Positions 24,559 through 37,059 of a stretch of 64,000 nt of DNA are shown piece by piece. Origin of the DNA: Pseudopyrenochaeta lycopersici (taxonomy: Eukaryota; Ascomycota; Dothideomycetes; Pleosporales; Pseudopyrenochaetaceae); the NCBI GenBank assembly GCA_003313425.1, contig NHZP01000032.1, positions 62,001-126,000 on the forward strand. Direction: 5' to 3'. Both the position numbers and the translations under genes were made by a program. The notes below the pieces were generated by a model, which saw only the letters and a list, made by a program, of their open reading frames with translations, was not told the DNA's origin and made no database searches. The first letter of the stretch is position 1. Every line of letters begins with the position of its first letter.

Positions 24559-24597
24559 TACGAAGGAGCTCGTTTTTTTTGAGTTTTGGGCCCGTGC
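24559..24597 (+). repeat. Short direct repeat, right copy
   Basis: GTACGAAGGAGCTCG, a T-run, then GAGTTTTGGGCCCGTGC; partner of 21613-21661. RIPed DNA starts within about 60 bp downstream. Confidence 0.75.
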
Positions 24598-24787
24598 TTG
24601 CATCGCCCGCGAACATCAACATCGCGACTTCATAAAACTCAGCCTCTATTTCTCTACTACTACCTTTAAAATAAATATAATAAATTATTGTAAGCCTTTT
24701 AAATATAAAAAGGATAAATTTCTAAAGCTTCCTAAGACTTCTCACACAGAAATACACCCTATAACACGCGCGTTCGTAGTAGGCACG

Positions 24788-25220
24788 TGTTACGACCTAA
24801 GAATGTACCGAGGGACAACCGCCTTAAGAAGCCCCGCGGCCTAGTACGTGCGCCAAAGTATAAGGCTGCACCTAAGAAGCACGTAACTCGTTACAAGTCT
24901 TACAGTCTTAGGAATCTTACACGCTAACATACAGTCTCTATATAAGACTTACTAAGAATAGTATAGTCTTATAAGACTCCTTATATATATAGATTATAGT
25001 AATAAACTCTTATAGCTTATTATATTTAACTTAATATTATACTCTATAGTATAGTAATAGTAATACTAATTATTCTTAACCTTTAGTACTCTTTATAGAA
25101 GCACTCTCTTACTATCTTAGTATTAAACCCCCCTTCTATCTAGTCTCTTACTCTATCCTAGAGAACTAACCTTATAGTCTTATTAGTTATCCTTACTAAT
25201 AGCCTTTAAAATTCTTTATA
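24788..25220 (+). repeat. 5' LTR of Gypsy element D (type B)
   Basis: TGTTACGACCTAAGAATG to AAAATTCTTTATA (terminal CA changed to TA by RIP). Contains TATA-like CTCCTTATATATATAG near 24980. Confidence 0.88.
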
Positions 25221-28200
25221 CTTTAAATACTCTTAAGATAAGTAATACTAAGATAGAAACTATAAACTACTATGCTACTAGGCTAGGTAACGCTGTTGCT
25301 AAACTAGACCTCTTCTAAAGTAATTACTTTAAGCTTAAAGAATAGTTACTCTAATTTAACCTATTCTTTAAGTTTAATATAACTACTATAGATAATAATA
25401 ACTAAGCAGTACTTATATCTAGCTATATAAGAGGTAAAGCTACTAAATAGGTAAAACCTTACCTAGTTACGTATATAGGCGACGATAAAAAGCCTTAAGA
25501 ACTAATTACTATATTTAAAGAGATAAGCAGATTTAAGGTATACATGCGCTAAGCGTTTAGACTCTTAAATAAGGTAACTATTATAGAACGTAAGGTTTAA
25601 AATATGCGATAAACCTAGTCTGTAGCTAACTATACTAACAAATTTCTAGGTTACGCTAGGTAAACTAGCTAAAATAATAATACCTTAAAAACTATATATA
25701 AATAAGGCCTAAAAGTAGACGCCTAGACTAAGCTTATATATATAGGTATAAAAGTTATAATACTAGACAACCTAATTAATAAGACTATCTAACTAGATAT
25801 AGAGCTCTATAAGCTTTGCGTGTAGCTCGCAAGATAGTAACCTAGATAAACAAAAGATGATAAGAAACCTAAGAAGGATTATTATAATAAGTTAAATAAT
25901 AGTTACCTACGTTATTAATATTAGCTGTAAGAGGTCCTAAGATACTATACGTCTAGGGATCTAAGGTAATATATCTAGATAACCTTAATAAAGAAAAGAT
26001 AAGTAAGAGAAGAATAAAGAAAGAAATAACCTATTTTAACTATAATAAGAAAGGCTATATAGCTAAAGACTATAAGAAGAAGAATAAGGTAACTCCCTAA
26101 ATTAATATAATAGTTATAAAAGAAGAAAATAGTAATAATAAAGTATAGGAAGTTATTATAACTTAAGAGGAAAAGGCTTAAGATATAAAGATATTAATAC
26201 TACTTTACTAGAAACCTATTAAGGAAAAGATCCCTAGAACCTAGTATAGTAAGAATAAAAAAGAGAGTAATAGCTCTTTATTCTTAGTCTATAAAGATAC
26301 TATAGAAGACCTTAGTAATACTATAGTACTCTTAACTAAAGAATAAAAAATAAAGAACTTTTAGAACTAATATTAACTAAGAACTTTAAGGCTATTAACG
26401 CCTATAGAGGTAAAAAAGGATATATAAGAACTTAACTACTAACTACGCGCGTAATATATATATAAGGTATAGTATATTAATACGCTAACTCTAGAAGAAT
26501 AGGAAGTAGCTATAATATAAGGAATAAGTATAATTATTCTAGCTAAATAAGTAATATAAGATATATTATAAGAATATTATAACTACTCTAAATATTATAT
26601 AAAGGTAATATAAAAATAGGTAGAAAAAGCTAAAGAAGTATAGTAACTTATAAGTATTAGGGACGTACTATAAAGACTTTAATAAGCTAGATAAATATAA
26701 GTACTAGAACCTCTAGTAGTTAAGACCGCTAAATATATATTATAATACTAAATAATACTACTATTAATATAAGAAGACGCCTTCTACGTGCTTAATACTT
26801 AGGACCTAGTATAATAAAGGTACTTTTAAGTTAACTCTTATAGTAAGATTATACTTATAGATAGTAAGAAATAAGATATATATACTTAGCTTAAATAATA
26901 AATATATTAAGAGGATAATAAAGAGAATATTAACCCTAACTAGCTTCTTATAAAAGAAGAAGCTAGAGACTATTATAAGCGCGTAGAAGTAGCTTAAGCC
27001 CTATATACTATGCGTAAAGGACTATAGAAACTAGTACTAGACTACTTAATAGATCTACGTAATAGGTAATATAATATTATCTACTAGTCTTTCTAAACTA
27101 TAGACCTATATATAATACACTATTTAAGTAAAATAGAATAAGGATACTTCCTTTACTTATTTTACTAATATAAATACTAATAGTATAATTATCTTAAAGT
27201 TAAGTATAATAACTACCTATAGAATAAAAGGACTATTCTCTATTTTCTAGAGAATAACTACTCTGTAGCTACTATAGTAATATAGCTAGTCTTTAATAGA
27301 GAATATAATTAGTAATAATAGTAAACGTGCCTTAACTCTAACTACCTTAAGTATAAAGACGTTAAGATACTAAACAGGTATTAGGAGGAGCCTTTTTTAG
27401 AGTTACGCCTACTAATAAGTAAGAATTATAAACTTTATACGTAATAGGCGCATAAGAACTTCTTAAACTAAATATTAAGCTTAATAAAAGCTAGATAAAG
27501 GTACTAGTAGATTCTAGAGTATAATAGAGCTATATTTCTGCGCAAGTAATAGAATAAGCTAGCCTTATCCTATTATTAAAATTAGTACTATATCTATTAA
27601 TAGTAGCTAATAGATAACTTATACTATTAGAGTCTGTAATTACACACAAAGTATAAAGCGTATAACTTATTATCTAGAACTATAAGGAAATAATTAACCT
27701 AGACGTCTTTAGACTATTATAATATAATATAATACTAAGACTCCTATAGTTAAGAGAATATAGCCTAGAAATAGACTAGAAGAAGAAAAAGTTCTTATTT
27801 AAATATTATAGAAAGAACGTAACTATAAGTAAGCTTACGCTGCAGCTAAGTGCCTAGGTAGATAAGAAGATAATAATTAGGATTCTTACTTTAAATAAGG
27901 ATAACTTTAAGATACAAGGGTTTAACTTAGCAGGTACTAACAGAAGGCCCTTAGACTAATAAGCTAGAGTTAAGGAGTAAAGCGTAACTCTAGTAATCTC
28001 TAATAAGTATAAAGTATATAAGTTACTCTTTTAAGAAGAGATAACTATAAAAGTATTACTTAAATATTAACTCTAAGATTATAAAATAATCCTATAAGAA
28101 GGAAAGTAACTAACTTTTAGCCTAATTTATAGTTTATTAGAAAAAGAACCTAAAACCTTACGCAAATATATTAAGATAAACTTAAAAAAAAGATTTATTA

Positions 28201-31200
28201 GAGAATTATAGTTACTAGTAGGATACCTTATACTATTTATACTAAAAAAGAATAAGAAGTTAAGATTATACGTTAACTACTAGAAACTTAATAATATTAT
28301 AATAAAGAATTATTACTTTTTACTAAATATAGTAGAACTATAAGATTAACTAGCTTTTATAAAAGTCTTTATAGTATTAAACTTAAGAAGAGTATATAAC
28401 TTTATTTATATAAAGAAAAGTAAAGAATAGAAGACTATATTTAGAATATACTATAGCTACTATAAGTATATAGTAATACTTTTTAGCTTTACTAACGCAC
28501 TAGTAATATACTAGGTACTTATTAATAACGCGTTAAGAGAATACCTAGATATATTTATTATTATATACCTTAATAATATCCTTATATACTCTAATAATCT
28601 ATAAGAATATATTAAGTATATTAAAATAGTTCTTACCTATCTAGGAAAATTTAGTTTACTACTTAAACTTAAAAAATATAAGTTCTATAAAAAAGAAGTT
28701 AAGTTCTTAGGATATATAGTAGGTGTATATAGAGTAAAGATAAGTAAAGAAAAAATAAAAGTAGTAAAAGAATAGCCTAAACCTAAAATAGTTAAAGATA
28801 TATAGTTATATATAAGATTTATTAACTTTAACTAATAGTTTATTAAAGACTTCTCTAAAAAATCTATCTTACTTACTAAGCTTATAAGAAAAGAAATAAA
28901 ATAGGAATAAAAAAATAAATAAAGAAAAGTATTTTAGATACTTAAAGAAGCCTATATTATACCTTTAGTATTAATTATATTCTAAATAAGAGAGCTTTTA
29001 TAGTTTAAAATAGACGCCTTAGACCTTACACTAAGTATAATAGTAAAATAAGAACGTAATAGGAAATAGCACCTAATTACCTACTACTCTAGGAAATTTA
29101 CAGACTCTAAAGAACGCTATAACGTGCATAATAAAGAGCTTATAGTAGTTATTAATACTCTTAACTACTAGTAGATCTATATAGAGAGCTACTTAGATCT
29201 TATAATATTTATAGATTATAAGAACTTAGTTAACTTTACTACTACTACGACCTTAAACTAAAGATAAGTTAGATAGGCTAAAATATTAGGATAGTATAAG
29301 TTTAAGATTATATACACGCTAAGAAAAGATAATAGTAGAGCTAATACTCTTAGCTGCAGATTAGATATTATAGGAATAAAAGTAATAATTAGTAATACTA
29401 TCCTTTAAATAAACTAGGATAGAAGCTTAAGACCTAATAAGTTATTAAATAATACTATAATAATTACGTCTAAAGTACCTAAAGAATTATAAGAAGTAAT
29501 TATCTAATAATACTATAATAACCTAGTATATAGTTACCTTAGAGTAAAGAGAATAATAGAACTTATATAATAATACTATAGCTTTAAGAATATAAAGGCT
29601 AAAGTTAAATAGTTTATTAAAAAATACGCGGACTATTATAAGAATAAACATAGTACTTATATACTATATAGAGAAATATAAGCTATAGAGCTACCTAATA
29701 AACCTTAGGTAGATATTTCTATAGACTTTATAATAGGATTACTACTATCTAAAGATCCTGTAATAAGAATTAAGTATAACGCTATCTTTAATATAGTTTG
29801 TAGGTTTATAAAAGTAGTAGAAATAATACTATTTTAAAATAACTATAATATAGAATAACTAGTATTCGTTTTCTTAGACAGACTAATATAATATTATAGT
29901 ATACCTAAGTCTATTATTAGTAACAGAGATAAGCTCTTTATATCTAACTTTTAGTCTACGTTAATAGCTGTAATTAGGATAAAGAGAAAATTATTAACAG
30001 CCTATTACCTATAAATAGACAGATAAATAGAAAGGATAAATAGGATATTAAAAACCTACCTAAAGATTTGCAGTAACTAATAATAAAATAATTTGGTTTT
30101 ACTATTACTAATAGCATAATTAGCCTATAATAATAAATTATTAGAATTAACTAGAAAGATACTATTCTTTACTAACTATAGAAGACACCCTAATCTCTTT
30201 ATAAAGTTATATCCTAGCAGAAAAACTAAATTAGCTATAAAAATAGCTAAAGAAATAAGGAAAATATATAAATAACTCTAAGAAAACTTTAAGAAAGTAT
30301 AACATAATAGTATTTCCTACTAAAATAAAAAAAGAAAAATAGCACCTTAGCTAAAGAAGGGGGATAAAGTATACTTACTTATAAAAAATCTACGTAATAA
30401 GTAACTAAGTAAAGGACTTAACTATATTAAAGTTAGACTATTTTTAGTTAAAGAATAGAATAAACTAGTAAACTATATACTTAAGCTACTACTAAATATA
30501 AAGATCTACCTCCGCTTCTATATTTCTAAATTAGAACTAGCTAACTTTATAATACTACTATAAAGAATATTTTAGTATAAACCTAAAGAAGAGAATAAGT
30601 TTAAGGTTAAGAAAATATAGAGGTACTAATAAAATAGAAGAGTTAATAACCTAGAACTAAGCTTTAGCTACCTAGTTAAATAGAAAGGGTACTTAAGTAT
30701 AGAGAGTACGTAGGAACTACTAGAAAACCTAAGAAACTACTAAGAAAAGATTAGAGAATATTAAGAAAAGGAGAAAAGAAAGAAAAAGAAATAATAAACC
30801 TAAGAAACTTATTATAACTCTAAAGTTACCTAGCTAGAAGACTCTAATAGTCCTAGTTCCTAGAATAGAGACTAGTCTATAATAGCAGCACCTAAGAGGG
30901 CCCTAGAGTTAACTAAGGCTAACTTAGAGTTTAAAGACTCTAACGCCTTAAGGCGTTTAATATCCTCTATATCTATAAGACTCTTATTAAATAATCTTAC
31001 CTCCTTCTTCTTTAATAACTTTTATTATTTACGTAAATATTTCTATTTTAAACGCGCTGCAGTAATATAATTAAACGCTACTTATACTAACTACTTATCC
31101 TTATTAATAGCCTTTTCTACTACTTTATCTTAATAATCTAGATCTACTAGCTCCTTATTAATCCTTAAGAAGTCTAGAACTAGAACGTTAATAAGTACGT

Positions 31201-31416
31201 ATTCTACTTACCTCTTAACTCCCTTATAATTTCTATACTTTATAGATAAAGAGGATATCTAATAACTTAAGTTATTTTCTATATATTATTTATAAGATAC
31301 TATTACGTCCTAACCTTTATTATTTATTTAATCTCTACGTTTTTAGTAATAGTACGTAGCCTAAGAGGATATTAGATTAACTTATAAAAGTATAAGTTAT
31401 TAGAAGAGGGGGATAG

Positions 31417-31849
31417 TATTATAACCTAAGAATATACAAAGGGATAACTACTTTAAGAAGCCCTGTAGCCTAGTACGTGCGCTAAAGTATAAGGCTGCAC
31501 CTAAGAAGTACGTAACTTATTATAAGTCTTATAGTCTTAGGAATCTTACACGCTAATATACAGTCTCTATATAAGACTTACTAAGAATAGTATAGTCTTA
31601 TAAGACTCTTTATATATATAGATTATAGTAATAAACTCTTATAGCTTATTATATTTAACTTAATATTATACTCTATAGTATAGTAATAGTAATACTAATT
31701 ATTCTTAACTCTTAGTACTCTTTATAGAAGTACTCTCTTACTATCTTAGTATTAAACCCTCCTTCTATCTAGTCCCTTACTCTATCCTAGAGAACTAACC
31801 TTGCAGCCTTATTAGTTATCCTTACTGATAGCCTTTAAGATTCTTTACA
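31417..31849 (+). repeat. 3' LTR of Gypsy element D (type B)
   Basis: Starts TATTATAACC (TG changed to TA) and ends AGATTCTTTACA; preceded by the purine tract AGAAGAGGGGGATAG. Confidence 0.88.
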
Positions 31850-33030
31850 GCACGATTATCGCGTTGCGCGATAGCTATGCGTTAGCAACAGCTCTCTTAA
31901 ACTATATATTACGCACGCAGCTAGGCTTTCCTACACTTATTTAACGTGTTAAAGTAAGAGTAAAAGAAAAGGGTCTTAATTTATAGGATCCTATTTTATA
32001 TAATAATAACCTTAGGTGTAAGTAAAGCAGCCTTTTATAGTAGTATTAGAAGGACGCTATTATTAATATTATTATATCCTTATATAATAACTATATGAAA
32101 GAGAGCTAGTAAGTAATTAAGGATATTAATTTTAGTAGTATTATACTATAAATAAGTATCTCTACTTTTAAAAATATTATATATAAGGCTAAGTATTTAA
32201 GGAGGAAGCCTAGGTAGAAACCTCCTCTTACTCTTATATAAGAAAAAGAGTACTATATATAAGCTCTAGCTTATAGCTCTAATAAATATAAAGTTAGTAA
32301 TAATTTTAAATTTAACTTTAGAAATATCTATTTTACTAATAAGACTCTAGTAAGAGTTAGAGAAGAAAAGAGTATAATATAGATATAAGTAAGAGATAAT
32401 AAGCTCTATAATAATAACGTCTATTATAACTATAACTATAAAGACTATTACTTTTAACTTTTTTAGAGTATTTAGATATAATTATAAGAGCTCTTATTAT
32501 ATATATTTTTATAAAACCCTTACTAAAGTTAAAGTAGCTATAAAGACGCCAGAGCTAAAGAATATATTTACTTAAGTAGCTTTAAATAAAATATAAACTT
32601 GAGCCTGCGCAGTAATTTAAGAGATAAAAGAGCTAGATATTAATAACTATAATAACGCATATAAGCTCTGGTATATTAAGAAGTATAACTATTACTATAG
32701 AATTAGGTTAAGAGGGGGTATAGATAGGTATAGATATTAAGAAAGAGTATTAAAAAAGGTTACCCTATAGGTTAATTTACTTAAAAAATAAGAGATTAAG
32801 TTTATATTACTTAAAGATAGAGCTCTACCTTATAAATCTTAAATTACTAATAACTTTCTTCTAGTTAAGTATATTAATAAGATATAGTAGCTAAGTTATT
32901 TACTAGAGGTAAATGCATTAGAGCACGCGGACGCCTAGCTATAGATGCGTACTTATATAATAAAGTAATTTACTCTTAGCTGTAATGCGAAGGAGTGCGC
33001 CTACTAGTAGGTAACTAAATAGGAGGCTAT

Positions 33031-33429
33031 TATTACGGACAGAAGTAGGAAGGGCGGCGGTTATGAGGATGAGGGAGGAAGCACGGACAACCAACGAGGA
33101 GACTAAGCCTCTGAACCAACCGATAACGCTAGAGTCACGTGATCCTAGAGAACCTACGCTAAGACAGACTTAGTCCTATAGAACAGAGACAAACCTAGAA
33201 AACCTAGAGGGGGCCTTATAAGAATCCTATAAGATAATTATGTATATAAACTCGCATAATATAGCTCTTATAGCATATTATAATTAACTTAAGATAATCT
33301 ATAAGTATACTACTATTCTATACCTTTATATTTAACCTTACCTAGTTCTACGCATCTATAGAATACTCTAAAGAGCCTAACTAGTTAACACTAGTTACTT
33401 TATATAACTACTTAATTAGATTTTTAATA
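33031..33429 (+). repeat. 5' LTR of Gypsy element E (type C)
   Basis: About 399 bp, homologous to the LTRs of element F (44888-45282, 51025-51419). The first 120 bp remain GC-rich (GGGCGGCGGTTATGAGGATG), the remainder is AT-shifted. Ends TTTTTAATA. Confidence 0.85.
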
Positions 33430-36400
33430 TTTTAATTACTCTTAAGATAAGTAGTACTAGTAAATACGTAGCTACCCCTAACTCTTCAACTATAACTACT
33501 AAAAGTTATCTAATTAGTAAACCTACTATATTTAGTAGTAACTAATAATACCTTAAAGGATGGTTACTCTAACTTAACTTCTACTTCTATAAAGATATTA
33601 ATAAAAGTAATAAAGTACTTATTATAATAACTTACTTTATAAGTAAGGTACTAGATTAAATTACGCTATAACTAGAATAATATATAAATTAAAGAATTAT
33701 TAATATAGATAATATAGAAATATTTAAAGATTAGGATAAGTTTAAAAACTATATCTAGTAGATCTTTAGAATACAGACTAAGAAAGTTATAGTAGAATAA
33801 TATATATAGGAACTAAAGTAATATACCTCTATTACTAACTATACTAATAAGTTTAAGTAATATTTTATAATTATTAAATAAGATAATAAAGCTCCTAAAT
33901 AAATATTCTAATAAAGCCTAAAACTATAGGTTAAGGAAGAATATATAAGAACAGGATATATTATTATAAACCTTAATAACTGAATTAATAATTATATTAG
34001 AATTAATAATAATCTATATAAGCTAAACTAAGAACTATAAAGCTATAAGAAAGGTAAAATAACTTATATAGGTAAATATAAGGACTATATTTACTAACCT
34101 AAAAATACTTATACTACTAGCTACTATACTTCTAATAAACTAGAACTAATATATTTAAATAATATTAATAAAAAGTAAAAGAATAAAAAAGTAAGATACG
34201 AGAAGATAGATATAGAAAAGTTAAAAAGTAATTATTATAATTATAAGAAGAAGAGATACTTTATAAAAGATTATAGATAAAAAAATAAAGTTACCTAACT
34301 TAAAGTTAATATAATTAATCCCTTTAATAATACCTAAATTAGAAAATAAGAGATAGTTACTATACTTAATTATAGTACTAGACTCTTATTACTACTATAG
34401 TAAGATAATAACTAAATAATAGAAACCTATAAATAAGTACCTACTTCTACTTAAGAAATTAACTAAAATAATAAGGTTCTATTAGAGCTATATCTAAAGA
34501 CTAGAGTTAACTAGGACTAACTACTACTTATAAGGAGTATAGAGAAAGTATAGGTACTAGATTATAAGATATAAGGAATATAGGGTATACTAGCACTATA
34601 GAAAATACGCAGCAGAAAATATATATATATATAATACTAAGACTAAAAAATAAAGTATAAACTCTTAAATAAAAATAATATATACTAGGAATACGTAATA
34701 GAGGATATTAAGTGTATAGGATTCTCTATAAAATAAGCTAAGTAATAAATTAAACGTAAGGCTATTACCTAAGTAGAAAAAGGATAAAAGCTATTCTAAT
34801 ATAACTATAACTAGAGGAATCCTAAATATAGACTACTATTATATCTCTACTATATATAACTACTATAACTACTATTACGCTATTAAGCTATAAAAAGAAT
34901 ACTTCCTAATACCTAAAAGAACGTATAAATAGTAATAGTATAACTACTAATAAGATAACTATATTAACTACTTATAGGATAAATAGACTATAAACTACTT
35001 CTTAAGACATAATAATAAGTATACTATAAACTAAAATATTATTATAAATAAGTAATATACTAATAAATTATAGTAACCCTATATAAATTTAAGATATAAG
35101 CGCTATAAACTAAAGAAGGAAGTAAATAGTTTTTAAAGAAAACTCTTTTTTAGATAAGAACTAAAAACTAAACCTTCTTATAGCTAGAAGGCTAGAGCTA
35201 GATAAAAGATTTAACTATAACTAAATAGTATTAAGAAGTAATACTAGGCTATCTAATAAGAGGAAGAGAACCTCTTTAAACTTAGAATAAAAATTAAAAG
35301 AAAAGAGCTAAAAGTACTAATAAATTCTAGATTATAAGTAAACTATATTTCTAAAATAGCTATATTAAAAGTAAGGCTATAACCTATCTTAAAGAAGAAA
35401 CTTTACTAAATAATAGTAGTAAATAGAAAATTAGAAGAGATAGTAACCTATAAGGTTACTACTAGCCTTAGCCTAGCCTCTAAATTATACTAGGTTAAAC
35501 TAGATATCTTTAAGATAGCTGCTTATAATATTATCTTAAAACTACTTTAGTTAAGATACTATAATCTAGTAATTAACTAAGTAAAATAAAGAGTATTAAT
35601 ACGTATTAAAAATAATATAAGAAAGCCTACGTAATAGCTATATACCTTAGTAGATAAGAAGATAATAATAAGTATTAAACCTTTATAAAAAGCTAAGTAA
35701 GAGCTACTTTATTAGTAGCTAGTAGAAAATACTAAAAAAATAAGAAGTTAGTTACTACTCTTAAAAACTTAAAAGAATATAAAGAATTTAGAGATATATT
35801 TACTAAAAAGGTAAGAAAGAGAGTACTACTAAAATATTAACTATAGAACTATAAAATAGAACTTATAAAAAGTAAATAGCTTAAGTTTATATAAATATAC
35901 TACTTTAGTAACTATAAACTAGGTTTTCTAAAGAAATATATTAATAAAAATTTAGTAAAAGATTTTATTAGGAAATCTAAGTCTTTAGTAAGATATTCTA
36001 TCCTATTTATACTAAAGAAAGATAAAGTATTAAGGTTATATATTAACTATATAAAGTTAAATAATATTACTAAGAAGAATTACTACTTACTACTTAATAT
36101 ATAAGAATTATATAATAAATTAATAAGAGCTTAATACTTTACTATATTAGATCTAAGAAAAGCGTATAACTTTATTAAAATAAAGGAAAGAGAAGAATAG
36201 AAAATTACTTTTAAAATATAATATAGATATTATAAGTATATAGTAATACTATTTAGTCTAATAAACGTACTAGCTATATACTAAGACTTAATAAATAATA
36301 TCGTAGTAGAATATCTTAATATATATACTATAGCTTACTTAGATAATATTCTAGTCTACTTAAAGAATATAAATAAATATTAAAACTATATTAAAGAAGT

Positions 36401-36495
36401 ACTATAATAACTAAAAGACTACTACTTAGAGTTAAAATTAAAAAAGTATAAATTCTATAAAAAAGAAGTAGAATTTTTAAAATATATAGTTAGAA
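33031..36495 (+). mobile_element. Ty3/Gypsy retrotransposon E (second family), 3'-truncated and strongly RIPed
   Basis: The 5' LTR (33031-33429) begins TATTACGGACAGAAGTAGG, the RIPed form of TGTTACGAACAGG... seen in element F. The internal region matches F: gag at about 33450-34300, protease near 35310-35560, RT from about 35840. The homology stops abruptly at about 36495, just after the RT segment FLKYIVRK, where normal-composition DNA begins. RNase H, integrase and the 3' LTR are missing. The insertion point lies in the 3' part of the Tc1-like transposase. Very high A+T, nearly devoid of CpA. Confidence 0.85.
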
Positions 36496-36918
36496 AATAA
36501 AGATTTTGTTGCGAGTTCGCGTCGGTGTAGTCTTCTTCTTCTCCTGGTAAAGGCAATTCATTTTAGAAAACTCTCCTAAATGTTTGTCCGAACTCGAATC
36601 CTTTGGCATCTTGGGATAAGGTGAATCATTCAGACAACAAGAATCTGTAGATGCCGAGATACTATGTGGATGAAAGATGTGATAGTGGGAATTATAGGGG
36701 GAAACCCTGTGCATGATGATATGACCGCTTGCATAGATCACGTGCTGGAATCAATGTAGCTGGCAATGACACCACTCAGCACGGCACCACTCAGCATTGA
36801 AGTCATCAAGCTGACATCATCGCCAATGGTCTCTATATAAATGATCTGATAGGGCCTGGCGAGGCAGGTGCGGTTCATCAACTGCATCATGCAAAGCTTT
36901 CATGCGGTGATGTCAACA
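36496..36918. other. Normal-composition DNA with a TATA-like site; no gene recognised
   Basis: No RIP signature. Contains a near-duplicate ACACCACTCAGCA/GCACCACTCAGCA (about 36770-36795) and a TATA-like CTCTATATAAATGATC near 36830. The composition and TATA would suit an LTR or a promoter, but no partner copy or gene was found. The antisense open frame 36490-36741 has no features. Confidence 0.4.
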
Positions 36919-37058
<140 letters not shown>

Positions 37059-37059
37059 C

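Larger units (their letters stand above)
24788..31849 (+). mobile_element. Ty3/Gypsy retrotransposon D (type-B LTRs), RIP-inactivated
   Basis: 7062 bp, flanked by GCACG (24783-24787 and 31850-31854). The LTRs are 24788-25220 and 31417-31849 (433 bp each). The internal region is homologous to A and B end to end: gag at about 25236-26120 with a knuckle-like segment near 26030-26090, protease near 27500, RT at about 28110-28790 with YLNN at about 28570, RNase H at about 28980-29370, integrase at about 29560-30300. It is more heavily AT-shifted than B and has no usable frame. The LTRs differ from type A in their 5' portion only. The intact site in this element (about 27690) shows the empty target of the solo LTR at 9109. 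Confidence 0.92.
24690..33030 (+). pseudogene. Tc1-like transposase, RIP-degraded and split by Gypsy element D
   Basis: The frame ...TEIHPITRAFVVG leads into the GCACG at 24783-24787. Skipping element D and the second GCACG, it continues IIALRDSYALATALL from 31855. Further on are RRKPRQKPPLT (about 32190), NFRNIYFTNKTLVRV (about 32320; the family has TDET, so the first catalytic Asp is now Asn), NYKDY, an ILLKDRALPYKS-like segment (about 32810, second Asp) and VNALEHADAWLW-type sequence (about 32910-32945). These are ordered as in fungal Tc1/mariner transposases. TAG/TAA stops sit at expected Gln/Trp. The 3' end is cut by Gypsy element E at 33031. Terminal inverted repeats not found. Confidence 0.8.
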
